Source: Bacteroidales bacterium (GTDB lineage Bacteria; Bacteroidota; Bacteroidia; Bacteroidales; Bacteroidaceae). Taken from it: a stretch of 30,056 nt of DNA. The stretch spans positions 1 to 30,056 of the forward strand of contig SFFY01000038.1 of NCBI GenBank assembly GCA_004556745.1, read 5' to 3'. Of this stretch, positions 1-7,086 are shown in pieces. The translations under genes were made by a program, and so were the position numbers. A model generated the notes under the pieces. The model searched no databases and had not been told where the DNA came from. It saw only the letters and a program-made list of their open reading frames with translations. Numbering within the stretch: the stretch's first letter is position 1; every line of letters starts with the position of its first letter.

Positions 1-555
1 CCCCCCCACTTTGTAAACTTCGCTTTGCAAAATAAGCCAGAACGAGACGCGGCTTCTGACAATTTCAGCGTTTGTGCACGGCACGGATAAGCCGATAGCA
101 AATATTTGCCGCAAGATATTTTTTATTATCCCCGTGACATTTTTTCCTGCCTGCGCATACAGTTTTCACCATCATATAGAAAAAGTTTGTTACAAACTTG
201 CTAACACATATTACAAACTTTCTAATACGTGTTACAAAGTTTGTAACGCTTGTTAGAAAGTTTGTAACAAAAAGTATCTTACGAAAAGGAAAAAATCTCT
301 TATGGGAAAGGAAAAATTCTCTTATAAGAGCGCAAAAACTGTCTGCGCAGCGGGTAAGAAATAGCTTGCGGGGCGTTGTGGAAGCGCGCCGAATGGGCGC
401 GGCTCTACGTATTGCCCTATTGCGCGGACAGGGCATTGCGGACAATGCCGCCGTTTCAGCCGCCGCTTTTCCGCATTTTCGCGGGATTTATGCACGGCAA
501 AGGCATCAAATCGCAACTTTCTGCTATAAAAATTTGAGGGAACGGCGGAAAAAGC
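1..555. other. Gene-free left stretch
   Basis: No convincing gene lies here. The open frames on both strands are short, overlap one another and have no recognisable product. The stretch holds a palindrome array (190-268), a 24-bp block at 111-134 that recurs exactly at 12736-12759, and a small hairpin at 432-449 (GGCATTG, loop CGGA, CAATGCC). The left edge may be the tail of a repeat or intergenic region continuing outside the window. Confidence 0.6.
190..268. repeat. Four-unit palindrome array, 21-bp period
   Basis: Four imperfect 16-bp palindromes of the type TTACAAACTTTGTAAC start at 190, 211, 232 and 253. They are separated by exactly 5 bp (ACATA, ACGTG, GCTTG), giving an exact 21-bp period, or two helical turns. 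A matching four-unit array lies at 12815-12893. It is not a CRISPR: the units are palindromic and the spacers are only 5 bp. Function is unknown; a cooperative protein-binding site or a dispersed repeat are both possible. Confidence 0.9.
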
Positions 556-587
556 ATTGCTCAATTACTTAATTATTGTTAGTTTTG
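556..587 (+). promoter_or_regulatory. Bacteroidetes-type promoter for the CorA gene
   Basis: ATTG at 556-559, a 20-base gap, and TAGTTTTG at 580-587 fit the Bacteroidetes primary sigma consensus (TTTG, about 20, TAnnTTTG). The predicted start near 595 leaves a leader of about 180 bases before the gene at 776. Confidence 0.6.
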
Positions 588-608
588 CAGCGAATTAAAG
601 CAGAAAGA

Positions 609-650
609 CCGATTTCGCGACCTTTTTCCCTGAAATCGGCAATATTATTT
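609..650 (+). terminator. Hairpin with T-rich tail in the CorA leader (possible attenuator)
   Basis: CCGATTTC at 609-616 pairs perfectly with GAAATCGG at 632-639, followed by an AT-rich tail ending in several T. It lies between the predicted promoter and the CorA start, so it could act as an attenuator. The tail is not a pure T run, so this is tentative. Confidence 0.35.
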
Positions 651-775
651 TTAGAAATTATGGACGACTATCACGCGGAAACTACGGCACAGTGCTGACA
701 GCGGGTTTGCTCTTGCATCAACGGCAAAGCCCACGCCTTGGCTGTCGCCGTATGCAAAAGAAACAACGTACTACT

Positions 776-1702
776 ATGCGAACCTACTGGAACACAAGCC
801 ACACGCTGCGTAACCTCGACGAATGGGCACCCGACTGCTGGACGCAGGTAACTTGCCCCACGCCTGACGACGAGGATTTTCTCTTCAACAAACTCCACGT
901 ACCCGATTACTTCCTCGACGACATTCGAGATAAGGACGAACGCTCGCGTTATGAATACGACGAGGGCTGGACGCTCATTATCTTGCGCATACCCTACGTC
1001 AAGGAAGTGGCCAGCCGCACGCCGCACACTACTATCCCCCTCGGCATTATCCTCAACAAGGGCATCTGCATCACGGTGTGCAACTACGAAACGAACATGA
1101 TGATCGACTTCGTGTCGTACCAGCAGAAGCGCAACCGGGGCTTCACCGACTCCGTGGACCTCGTGTTCCGCCTGTTCTACTCCGCCGCCGTGTGGTATTT
1201 GAAGAGATTGAAGCAAATCAACGTGCTGCTCGAAGAAGCGAAGCGCAACCTCGACCGCCGCATCGACAACGAGGACCTCATCGGCCTTTCGCGCCTGCAA
1301 GACAGCCTCACATATTTCATCACTTCAATCCGCGGCAACGAAACGCTGCTTTCCAAACTGAAATTCAAGTTGCCCGTCGACGAACTCGACGCTGACCTGA
1401 TTGAAGACGTGACGATCGAAATGAACCAGGCGCGCGAAACGACCAACATCTACACGAACATTCTCGACTCCACGATGGAGACCTACGCCAGCATCATCAA
1501 CAACAACATGGCAAGCGTGATGAAGCAGATGACCTCCGTTTCGATTATCCTCATGTTCCCCACACTCATCGCCAGCATCTTCGGCATGAACCTGCTCTCG
1601 GGCATGGAGGACACGTGGTGGGGCTTCCCCTTGGTCATCGTGCTTTCCTTCTCTGTTACCGGCATCTTCTATTGGCTTTTCCGCCGCAAAACGTGGATTT
1701 AA
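776..1702 (+). CDS. corA: CorA-family divalent metal transporter
   Basis: Inner-membrane CorA-type channel for Mg2+ or related divalent cations, 308 residues from the chosen start. Residues 1-240 are a charged cytoplasmic domain with a long helical segment. Two C-terminal membrane segments follow (about 251-270 and 283-300), and the signature GMN is at 270-272 at the end of the first. The C-terminus is basic (RRK), as expected for an inside tail. The frame is open back to 692, but the ATG at 776 begins a CorA-like N-terminus, whereas the 28 extra residues upstream are basic and unlike the family. It appears monocistronic, with its own promoter and a leader carrying a hairpin. The family is secure; which metal is carried and the direction of transport cannot be read from sequence. 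Confidence 0.9.
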   Translation: MRTYWNTSHTLRNLDEWAPDCWTQVTCPTPDDEDFLFNKLHVPDYFLDDIRDKDERSRYEYDEGWTLIILRIPYVKEVASRTPHTTIPLGIILNKGICITVCNYETNMMIDFVSYQQKRNRGFTDSVDLVFRLFYSAAVWYLKRLKQINVLLEEAKRNLDRRIDNEDLIGLSRLQDSLTYFITSIRGNETLLSKLKFKLPVDELDADLIEDVTIEMNQARETTNIYTNILDSTMETYASIINNNMASVMKQMTSVSIILMFPTLIASIFGMNLLSGMEDTWWGFPLVIVLSFSVTGIFYWLFRRKTWI

Positions 1703-1745
1703 AGCGACCTAAGCCGCGTAGAAAGGCAAAAAACGCGGGCAAAGT

Positions 1746-1776
1746 TTTGTCAGAACGTGAAAAATCCTTTTATTTG
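1746..1776 (+). promoter_or_regulatory. Promoter of the DUF349 gene
   Basis: TTTG at 1746-1749, a 19-base gap, and TTTATTTG at 1769-1776 (7 of 8 against the -7 box allowing for free positions) precede the coding start by about 115 bases. The leader is AT-rich. Confidence 0.55.
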
Positions 1777-1890
1777 CACTCTCTTATATAATAATATGTA
1801 TGATATTTCCTTGCTGCTGTCAGCGTTGAATTGCAAGAGGCAGGGAAATAAGAACTCTTTTTAATCTCTTACGTTATTTTCCACAACATC

Positions 1891-3756
1891 ATGGAAGAAA
1901 TCAAGAACACGGAAGCCGAAGTTCTCAGTGAAGAACTTTGCGAAGAAACGGGCAATAATCCCACAGTAGAAACCGCTGAACAGGCCGAAGCACCCGCTCC
2001 TGCCGAAGAACAGGCACCGGCTGACGAAAACGCCGAAACAGCCAAGCGCCAGACGTTTGCCTCGAAGCAGGAAGTCATCGACAAACTTAAGGAACTCGCC
2101 GAAAGCAGCGAGAGCGTGGACCGTGCCGAACTGGAACACCTCAAAGTGGTGTATTACCGCCTGCAAGCACAGAAGACGGCGGCCGACCGCGAGGCTTTCA
2201 TCGCCGGCGGCGGGGCAGCAGAGGACTTCATGCCCGAGCCCGACACGGAAGAAGAGGCTTTCAAGGAACAATATAACCTGCTGCGCCAAAAGCGTGCAGA
2301 AGCCTTTGCGCAGGCCGAGCAGGAAAAGCAGCAGAACCTCGAGCGCAAGCTCGCCATTATAGAGCGCTTCAAGCAACTCGCCGCCTCGCCCGAAGAGGCC
2401 GACAAGGGTTACGACGAAGCCAAGCAGTTGCAGGCAGAGTGGAACGAACTGAAACTCGTGCCCGCAGAGAAGGCCACGGAACTTTGGAAGAACTATCAGC
2501 TTTACACAGAGCAATATTACGACCAACTGCGCCTCAACCACGAGTTCCGCGCCTACGATTTCAAGAAAAACCTCGAAATCAAAACGCGCCTTTGCGAGAG
2601 CGCCGAGAAACTGGCCGAGGTGGCCGACCCCGTTTCTGCTTTCCACCAGTTGCAGACGCTGCATCAGGAGTTCCGCGAGACGGGTCCCGTGGCCAAAGAA
2701 CTGCGCGAAGAGATTTGGAACCGCTTTAAGGAGGCTTCCACCGTGGTGAACAAGCGCCACCAAGCCTATTTTGAGGAACTCAAAGCCCGCGAAGAAGAAA
2801 ACCTCCGCCTCAAGACGGAAATCTGCGAGCAGCTCGAAGCCATCGACCTCGCCGCGCTCACCAACTTTGCCGCTTGGGACGAGCAAACAAAGGCAGTGCT
2901 CGAAGCACAGGCCCGCTGGAAGACCATCGGCTACACCACCAAGAAGAGCAACACCGCCATCTTCGAACGCTACCGCGCCGCCTGCGACAAGTTCTTCCAG
3001 GCCAAGACAGAATATTTCCGCAACACGCGCGACACACTCTCAGCCAACCTCGCCGCCAAGACGGCACTCGCAGAAGGCGCAGAGGCTCTTGCCGAAAGCA
3101 CCGACTGGGCTGCCACGACCAACAAGCTGATTGAGTTGCAGCGTCAGTGGAAAACCATCGGCCCCGCACCGCACAAGGCTTCCGAAGCCGTTTGGAAACG
3201 CTTCAACGAGGCCTGCAACAAGTTCTTCAACCGCAAGAACGAGCAGACGAAAGGACAGCGCGAGGAAGAGGAAGCCAACCTCGAGGCAAAGAACGCCGTG
3301 ATTGAGCAGTTCGAAGCCCTTGCCGCCTCGCCCGAAGCCGCCAATGCGCAGGCCGTGCGCGACTTGCAGGACAAATGGAACGAGATTGGCCACGTGCCTT
3401 TCCGCAAGAAGGACAAACTCTACAAGCGTTACCGCGAGGTGCTCGACAAACTGTATAAAGACCTCCACCTGTCTGCCGGCCGCCGCCGTCTCGAAAGTTT
3501 CCGCAAGGGCATGGAAGAAAAGGGAGGCTCTGAACTCACGCGCGAACTCAACCGCCTGCAAACGGCACTCGAAGCAAAGCGCAACGAGATTAAGAACTAT
3601 GAAACGAACCTTTCTTTCTTCAACTCCAAGTCTAAGACGGGCAATAGCCTCGTGCAGGAAGTGACGCGCAAGGTGGAACGCCTCAAAGAAGACCTCCAGC
3701 TTCTGCAAGAAAAGATTAAGGCCGTGCGCGAGCAAATCAAGGCCGAGGAAGCATAA
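1891..3756 (+). CDS. DUF349 repeat protein
   Basis: Cytoplasmic 621-residue protein of the DUF349 family, common in Bacteroidetes. Residues 1-60 are acidic and rich in Glu, Ala and Pro, so probably disordered. Five helical repeats follow, each with a W-x-x-I-G-like or related core at about 183, 261, 343, 420 and 496. The spacing is about 77 residues and each core is followed by a basic/aromatic helix. Residues 545-621 are strongly charged and predicted coiled coil. No catalytic motif is visible and the biochemical role of the family is not settled, so none is assigned. It is transcribed alone, from a promoter at 1746-1776 to a terminator at 3782-3828. The long minus-strand open frames over the same bases are shadows caused by codon bias. 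Confidence 0.85.
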   Translation: MEEIKNTEAEVLSEELCEETGNNPTVETAEQAEAPAPAEEQAPADENAETAKRQTFASKQEVIDKLKELAESSESVDRAELEHLKVVYYRLQAQKTAADREAFIAGGGAAEDFMPEPDTEEEAFKEQYNLLRQKRAEAFAQAEQEKQQNLERKLAIIERFKQLAASPEEADKGYDEAKQLQAEWNELKLVPAEKATELWKNYQLYTEQYYDQLRLNHEFRAYDFKKNLEIKTRLCESAEKLAEVADPVSAFHQLQTLHQEFRETGPVAKELREEIWNRFKEASTVVNKRHQAYFEELKAREEENLRLKTEICEQLEAIDLAALTNFAAWDEQTKAVLEAQARWKTIGYTTKKSNTAIFERYRAACDKFFQAKTEYFRNTRDTLSANLAAKTALAEGAEALAESTDWAATTNKLIELQRQWKTIGPAPHKASEAVWKRFNEACNKFFNRKNEQTKGQREEEEANLEAKNAVIEQFEALAASPEAANAQAVRDLQDKWNEIGHVPFRKKDKLYKRYREVLDKLYKDLHLSAGRRRLESFRKGMEEKGGSELTRELNRLQTALEAKRNEIKNYETNLSFFNSKSKTGNSLVQEVTRKVERLKEDLQLLQEKIKAVREQIKAEEA

Positions 3757-3781
3757 GGATACAATATTATATATATACGCG

Positions 3782-3828
3782 CGACGCGGGTGTGCCAATC
3801 AAGGTTGGCGCACCCGCGTCGTTTTTTT
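3782..3828 (+). terminator. Strong intrinsic terminator after the DUF349 gene
   Basis: A 17-bp stem (3782-3798 with 3805-3821, one G-T wobble) with a 6-base loop is followed by seven T. It ends 72 bases after the stop codon. Confidence 0.9.
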
Positions 3829-3869
3829 ATTATTTTGTGGGTGGTGGCGTAATTGCAGTTTACCTCGCT

Positions 3870-4127
3870 GGGGCGGGCTGTAAGCCCAGTTGTTGCGCCC
3901 AGCCCCGGGCAACGCCCGGGGTGGACGGTGATGCATTGATTAAAGTGTCGCGCTCTGTAAGAGCAACCTCCTTTATGAGGGGCATCGCCCCGCGGCATTG
4001 CGGGTTACGCGCTCAAAGCGCGTGGCATTTTTGCGTACGCAAAAATGCCGAATGTTTTAATCGCTGCGTACGTCCACCCAGGGCGTTGCCCTGGGCTGGG
4101 CGCAACAATTGGGCTTTCAGCCCGCCA
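3870..4127 (+). repeat. 258-bp structured repeat with long terminal inverted repeats, copy 1
   Basis: The outer ~58 bp at the left (from 3870) is an imperfect inverted repeat of the right end (to 4127), with matching words such as GGCGGGCTG, AAGCCCA and TTGTTGCGCCCAGCCC. The interior contains further hairpins, including a perfect 26-bp palindrome at 4024-4049. A second copy lies at 7087-7345 with its interior in the opposite orientation. No transposase is encoded; the open frames in it are low-complexity and not genes. It resembles a non-autonomous MITE-like or other dispersed palindromic element. Confidence 0.85.
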
Positions 4128-4171
4128 CAACCGTCATTCCCTGCGGCGCATTCGGCGGGCGTTTTTAATAA

Positions 4172-4236
4172 GATAGGCTGCGGCTCGGCAATTTCAAGTA
4201 AACTTGATTGCACTCGCCTTGCACTATCTTAGCAAA
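4172..4236 (-). repeat. Short palindromic element, degenerate copy
   Basis: Read on the minus strand, this shares AAGATAGTGCAAGGC at one end and GCCGAGC..GCAGCC at the other with the element at 6829-6890. Its centre is an imperfect palindrome (TCAAGT, AA, ACTTGA). It begins just after the stop of the DUF262-HNH gene. The promoter-like word of the other copy is degraded here (TATCTTAG). Confidence 0.6.
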
Positions 4237-4242
4237 ACGCCC

Positions 4243-5367
4243 CTACTTTGCCCCTTTGCGGCGGTTACATTCCCGGCAGAGCATCTGGCAATTCTCTTCG
4301 GTGGTGCGCCCGCCCTCGCGCCACGGCGTGATATGGTCGCCCTCCATAAGCGCGATGTCGAACTCTTTGTGGCAGAGCGGGCACACGTGGTTTTGCTTCT
4401 CCCACACGGCGAGTTTGATGTCGTCGGGGAAGGCGCGGAGGTCGAGGAAGCGCTCGTCGCGGGTGAGCACGTAGGGAATGATGCCCGCAGGGCGTTGCAC
4501 CTCGCTGTCGCGCATCAGGCGCGACATCTCGGCGTGGAGCGCGGCGAGGTCGAGCGTGCGCGGCGAAAAGTCGTCGTAGAGCCGCGCCCAGTCGAGGCCT
4601 TTCATGATTTTGCGAAACTTGCGCGGGTCGAAGTTCGTAATCGCCCAGTTGAGCACGTTTTGGAAATACGTCCAAAGGTTGTTGGCGTTCGGGTCGTGCT
4701 GGTGCGCCGCCATATAGCCCACGGGCGTCTGCGGCTTGCCGAGGCGCGTTTCGTGCTGCGCCATCCATTCGAGCGCCTTTTTCAAGAAGTCTTGCCTGAT
4801 GGGCGAGCCGTTCACGTAATCTTTGCCGAGGCGATACGCGCCGCAGTTCGTTTTAGAGAAATGGCGCTTGGCGTCGCTCACGAACGGGCCGGCATAGATG
4901 GCGTTGTGGATTTCCTGGTCGTTGAGCGGTTTGCCCGCGATGTTGATGGTTTGAAACCATTCCAGTTTCTCCGATGCCTCGCCCTCGCAGAGGTACACGG
5001 TGAGGCGGTAGTCAAGTATGCGTTTCTGCAGGTCGGGCGTGAGGTTGAAGAAGCCTTTGAAGTCCACGCTGAACTTGCCCGCCACGTAGTCGCAGAGCGA
5101 AAGCGTGCGCTGCTGCCCGTCCATCACCTCGTAAGGGCACTCTGCATCTTCGCTGCGCTTCACCCAATACATCACGTTCAAAGGGTAGCCCTTCATCACG
5201 GTGTTGATCACAGCCTGCTGTTCCTTGTCGTTGTAGATAAACTCGCGCTGATAAGGCGGCCTGATGTCGAGCCTGCCGCCGTAGCCGCGCACGCCCTGCT
5301 CGTCGTTGTTGATGTAGCCGTCCACGATGTCACGCACCGTTACATCTATTTGCTTAATGGTCATCAT
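4243..5367 (-). CDS. DUF262-HNH nuclease, partner of the methyltransferase
   Basis: A 374-residue protein with an N-terminal DUF262 domain (ParB/GmrS-like). The family signature R-P-P-Y-Q-R-E is near residues 36-42 and D-G-Q-Q-R at 83-87, the site linked to NTP use in related enzymes. The C-terminus (about 329-374) is an HNH nuclease domain with C-x-x-C, a G-D-H-I motif and a second C-x-x-C followed by basic residues. Single-chain DUF262 nucleases are known from type IV (GmrSD-like) restriction, but those carry DUF1524, while here the nuclease part is an ordinary Cys-rich HNH. The start overlaps the methyltransferase stop (ATGA at 5367-5364), implying translational coupling. The likely role is the nuclease half of a restriction-modification-like or other defence pair. 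Domains are well supported; target and mechanism are not visible. Confidence 0.85.
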   Translation of the reverse strand: MMTIKQIDVTVRDIVDGYINNDEQGVRGYGGRLDIRPPYQREFIYNDKEQQAVINTVMKGYPLNVMYWVKRSEDAECPYEVMDGQQRTLSLCDYVAGKFSVDFKGFFNLTPDLQKRILDYRLTVYLCEGEASEKLEWFQTINIAGKPLNDQEIHNAIYAGPFVSDAKRHFSKTNCGAYRLGKDYVNGSPIRQDFLKKALEWMAQHETRLGKPQTPVGYMAAHQHDPNANNLWTYFQNVLNWAITNFDPRKFRKIMKGLDWARLYDDFSPRTLDLAALHAEMSRLMRDSEVQRPAGIIPYVLTRDERFLDLRAFPDDIKLAVWEKQNHVCPLCHKEFDIALMEGDHITPWREGGRTTEENCQMLCRECNRRKGAK

Positions 5368-6392
5368 ATTTGTTGGGGATGTTTATTGCGGATTAAGATG
5401 CGAGCATAAATCTCTTTATTATTTATTGTAAACCTTTTGCCAGGAACTGGATTATCTTCTATATACCTGTCTATTCCTAAAATTTCAAATTGCTCGGGGT
5501 TATACTTATCAAGAAAAGTAATCGGCACGCCCATAACCCCAGCATAATTGCAAGGAATGTCAGATGTCTTATCTACGTTTATGGCATCGTAGTTATCATA
5601 ATGAGGATATTCTTCGGGCGAATAACGACACACCAAATCTAAAAGTTCATGGCGCTTATTGTGGTCGAGATTGGTAAACCAATTCACGCCCGAAACCCTA
5701 ATCATTCCCTTTCGGTGGTCGCCAGCAGTGGCTATATCCTCATAAGGCGACACGAAATGCGCGGCCGCCCCTTTGAAGCCGTAGCCCAGCCAAATCTTAT
5801 TGTCTTTAATCAGGGGGAATATCTCTTTATAAGTAATGGCATTCTGATGCCCGATAATCAGAAACTTCTTTTCGTACTCCATCAGTTGCGCCACGTATTC
5901 GCGAAAAAGCGAAAAGGGCGGATTGGTCACCACGATGTCTGCCTCGCGCAAAAGGTCGATGCACTCGGGCGAACGGAAATCGCCCGTCTGCAACTGCGTA
6001 AGCACATTTTTGTCGTTCCGAATCAGAATTTCCACGTCGGTCATGTCCACCGCGCCGTCGCCGTTCATGTCCTTCACCTCCGTGATGACCAGTTTGTGGG
6101 CGATTCGCGGCGGTTCTTCGGGGTTCAACTCGGGAAAGAGCGAGAACTGCGTGCCCTGAATGGGAGAGCCGTTGTAACAGGTGCAGATGAGTTTCTTCAG
6201 CCCTAATTGGTTGAAGCGCGAGGCAAAATATTTGAAGAAGTTGCTTTCGTAGGGGTCGTCGCAGTTGCAGAGCACCGTTTTGCCGCGAAAGTGCTGCCAG
6301 TAGTGTTGCAGCTCGCGCTCGATGTCTTCAAATTGCGTGTAAAACTCGTCTTTCTTCGCCACCTTTGCAGCGTTCAGATTCTTGTTTGCCAT
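5364..6392 (-). CDS. EcoRI-family adenine-specific DNA methyltransferase
   Basis: A 342-residue DNA N6-adenine methyltransferase resembling the EcoRI methylase family. The N-terminus has K-K-D-E-F-Y-T-Q (13-20), then C-N-C-D-D-P (42-47). The catalytic motif N-P-P-F is at 157-160 with the usual S-L-F-R-E-Y following. An unusual calcium-loop-like stretch (D-M-N-G-D-G-A-V-D-M-T-D) occupies 108-119. The frame is open to 6422, but the first ten residues of the longer form are read through a terminator hairpin, so the ATG at 6392 is preferred. It is the first gene of a two-gene operon with the DUF262-HNH nuclease and presumably protects host DNA. The recognition sequence may differ from GAATTC, which still occurs at least three times in this window. 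The 3' third of the gene looks more AT-rich than the neighbouring housekeeping genes. Confidence 0.85.
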   Translation of the reverse strand: MANKNLNAAKVAKKDEFYTQFEDIERELQHYWQHFRGKTVLCNCDDPYESNFFKYFASRFNQLGLKKLICTCYNGSPIQGTQFSLFPELNPEEPPRIAHKLVITEVKDMNGDGAVDMTDVEILIRNDKNVLTQLQTGDFRSPECIDLLREADIVVTNPPFSLFREYVAQLMEYEKKFLIIGHQNAITYKEIFPLIKDNKIWLGYGFKGAAAHFVSPYEDIATAGDHRKGMIRVSGVNWFTNLDHNKRHELLDLVCRYSPEEYPHYDNYDAINVDKTSDIPCNYAGVMGVPITFLDKYNPEQFEILGIDRYIEDNPVPGKRFTINNKEIYARILIRNKHPQQI

Positions 6393-6394
6393 AG

Positions 6395-6436
6395 AGAAAA
6401 AGACTGATAGGGATAACGGCATATCGGCTATCAGTC
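6395..6436 (-). terminator. Intrinsic terminator abutting the methyltransferase start
   Basis: On the minus strand, GACTGATAG (6436-6428) pairs perfectly with CTATCAGTC (6410-6402), followed by TTTTTCTC. The T run ends only a few bases before the ATG at 6392. It either ends a separate small RNA or acts as an attenuator of the operon. Confidence 0.75.
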
Positions 6437-6454
6437 CGCAAAACGCAGGATAGA

Positions 6455-6600
6455 AGAAAGGCGTGGTGCCCTTCTTATCGCGTTTAGCACGGGGCGGCCT
6501 CGGAATTGGACCCCGGTCCCATCACAAGAATGCACCACGCCTCTTGGCGTGAGCATCGCTTACCGATGGGAGGGGCGCAACCACAAACGGGCAGCCCTTC
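6455..6600 (-). ncRNA. Structured small RNA or leader upstream of the methyltransferase operon
   Basis: About 145 bases rich in stable pairings. An 11-bp perfect inverted repeat (AGGCGTGGTGC, 6459-6469, with 6532-6542) encloses a G/C-rich inner region. The CACGCC part of the same arm can instead pair with GGCGTG at 6546-6551 around a four-base loop, itself enclosed by CCCATC/GATGGG. These folds are mutually exclusive. The minus strand is chosen because a terminator follows at 6436-6395 and a promoter-like pair precedes at 6858-6827. Size and position would suit a 6S-like housekeeping RNA or a regulated leader. It matches no riboswitch class I can recognise, and the class is not assigned. Confidence 0.45.
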
Positions 6601-6826
6601 ACATATTATTTTCGTGCTTTTTATCCAAACAGAGTTTCCGAGGCTCTTGGCTAAACGCGAAATAATAGCGAATGCAAAATAAAAATCAAAATGTAGCGAA
6701 GGCGCAACTGCGCCTTTCAGGTGTAAAAGTAGGCATTTCTGCGGGAAGGAGCAAGGGAGAAGCAAGGCAAAACGTGCAAATATCCCGAGAAAGTTGGGAA
6801 AAACGCGGGGAAAGCACTAACTTCTG

Positions 6827-6858
6827 CAAAGATAGTGCAAGGCTCGGCATAGTCCAAG
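6827..6858 (-). promoter_or_regulatory. Promoter candidate for the leader RNA and methyltransferase operon
   Basis: On the minus strand, CTTG (6858-6855), a 20-base gap, and TATCTTTG (6834-6827) fit the Bacteroidetes promoter pattern. The predicted start near 6820 would give a leader of about 430 bases. The upstream box lies inside the palindrome at 6842-6879. Confidence 0.5.
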
Positions 6859-6879
6859 CGAGCTTGGACTATGCCGAGC
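6842..6879. repeat. 38-bp near-perfect palindrome
   Basis: GCTCGGCATAGTCCAAGC (6842-6859) is the exact reverse complement of 6862-6879, with only GA between. It overlaps the -33 box of the promoter candidate, so it could be an operator or form a cruciform or hairpin. A related but degraded element, inverted, is at 4172-4236. Confidence 0.85.
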
Positions 6880-6939
6880 GCAGCCAAAAATGTCAAGAAG
6901 AGACAGTACGCCTGTGGCGGTGAATAAATTGCATGTCCT

Positions 6940-7040
6940 GTGGCGTAGTGCCTTCCAGGCACATCGTGCACTTCGCGCTTATCCGGGCACTTCGTACCCG
7001 GTTACCATCGCTACGCTCTGTAGTGCCTTCCAGGCACAAA
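6940..7040. repeat. Cluster of small hairpin repeats
   Basis: The word GTAGTGCCTTCCAGGCACA occurs at about 6943-6961 and again near 7019-7037; each copy forms a hairpin (GTGCCT, TCC, AGGCAC). Between them is a further palindromic word, GGGCAC-TTC-GTACCC. No gene is seen here; these look like dispersed non-coding repeats. Confidence 0.65.
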
Positions 7041-7086
7041 TGTTACATGAATACGAACAAATTTACAAAACGCCGGGTAAATGATT

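Noticed and set aside
190..268. Possible CRISPR array
   Set aside because: Units are 16-bp palindromes and the spacers only 5 bp, with the same spacer words at a second locus; no cas genes are present.
65..572. Short open frames on both strands at the left edge
   Set aside because: They run through the palindrome array and have no recognisable product.
692..775. N-terminal extension of CorA
   Set aside because: The extra residues are basic and unlike the family; the ATG at 776 gives the expected N-terminus.
3870..4127. Insertion sequence
   Set aside because: Long terminal inverted repeats are present but no transposase and no clear target duplication; described as a repeat only.
3792..4232. 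Open frames inside the 258-bp repeats (also around 7011-7293)
   Set aside because: They are translations of palindromic non-coding repeats, similar in both copies because the DNA is repeated; no domain or start signal.
4204..5409. Plus-strand open frame over the DUF262-HNH gene
   Set aside because: The minus strand carries clear DUF262 and HNH motifs and is coupled to the methyltransferase.
6455..6600. tRNA, tmRNA, SRP RNA or a known riboswitch
   Set aside because: No T-loop, no tmRNA ends, no SRP GGAA apical motif and no recognised riboswitch core; kept only as an unclassified structured RNA.
6484..6765. Small minus-strand protein of 93 residues
   Set aside because: It coincides with the structured RNA candidate and has no coherent protein features.
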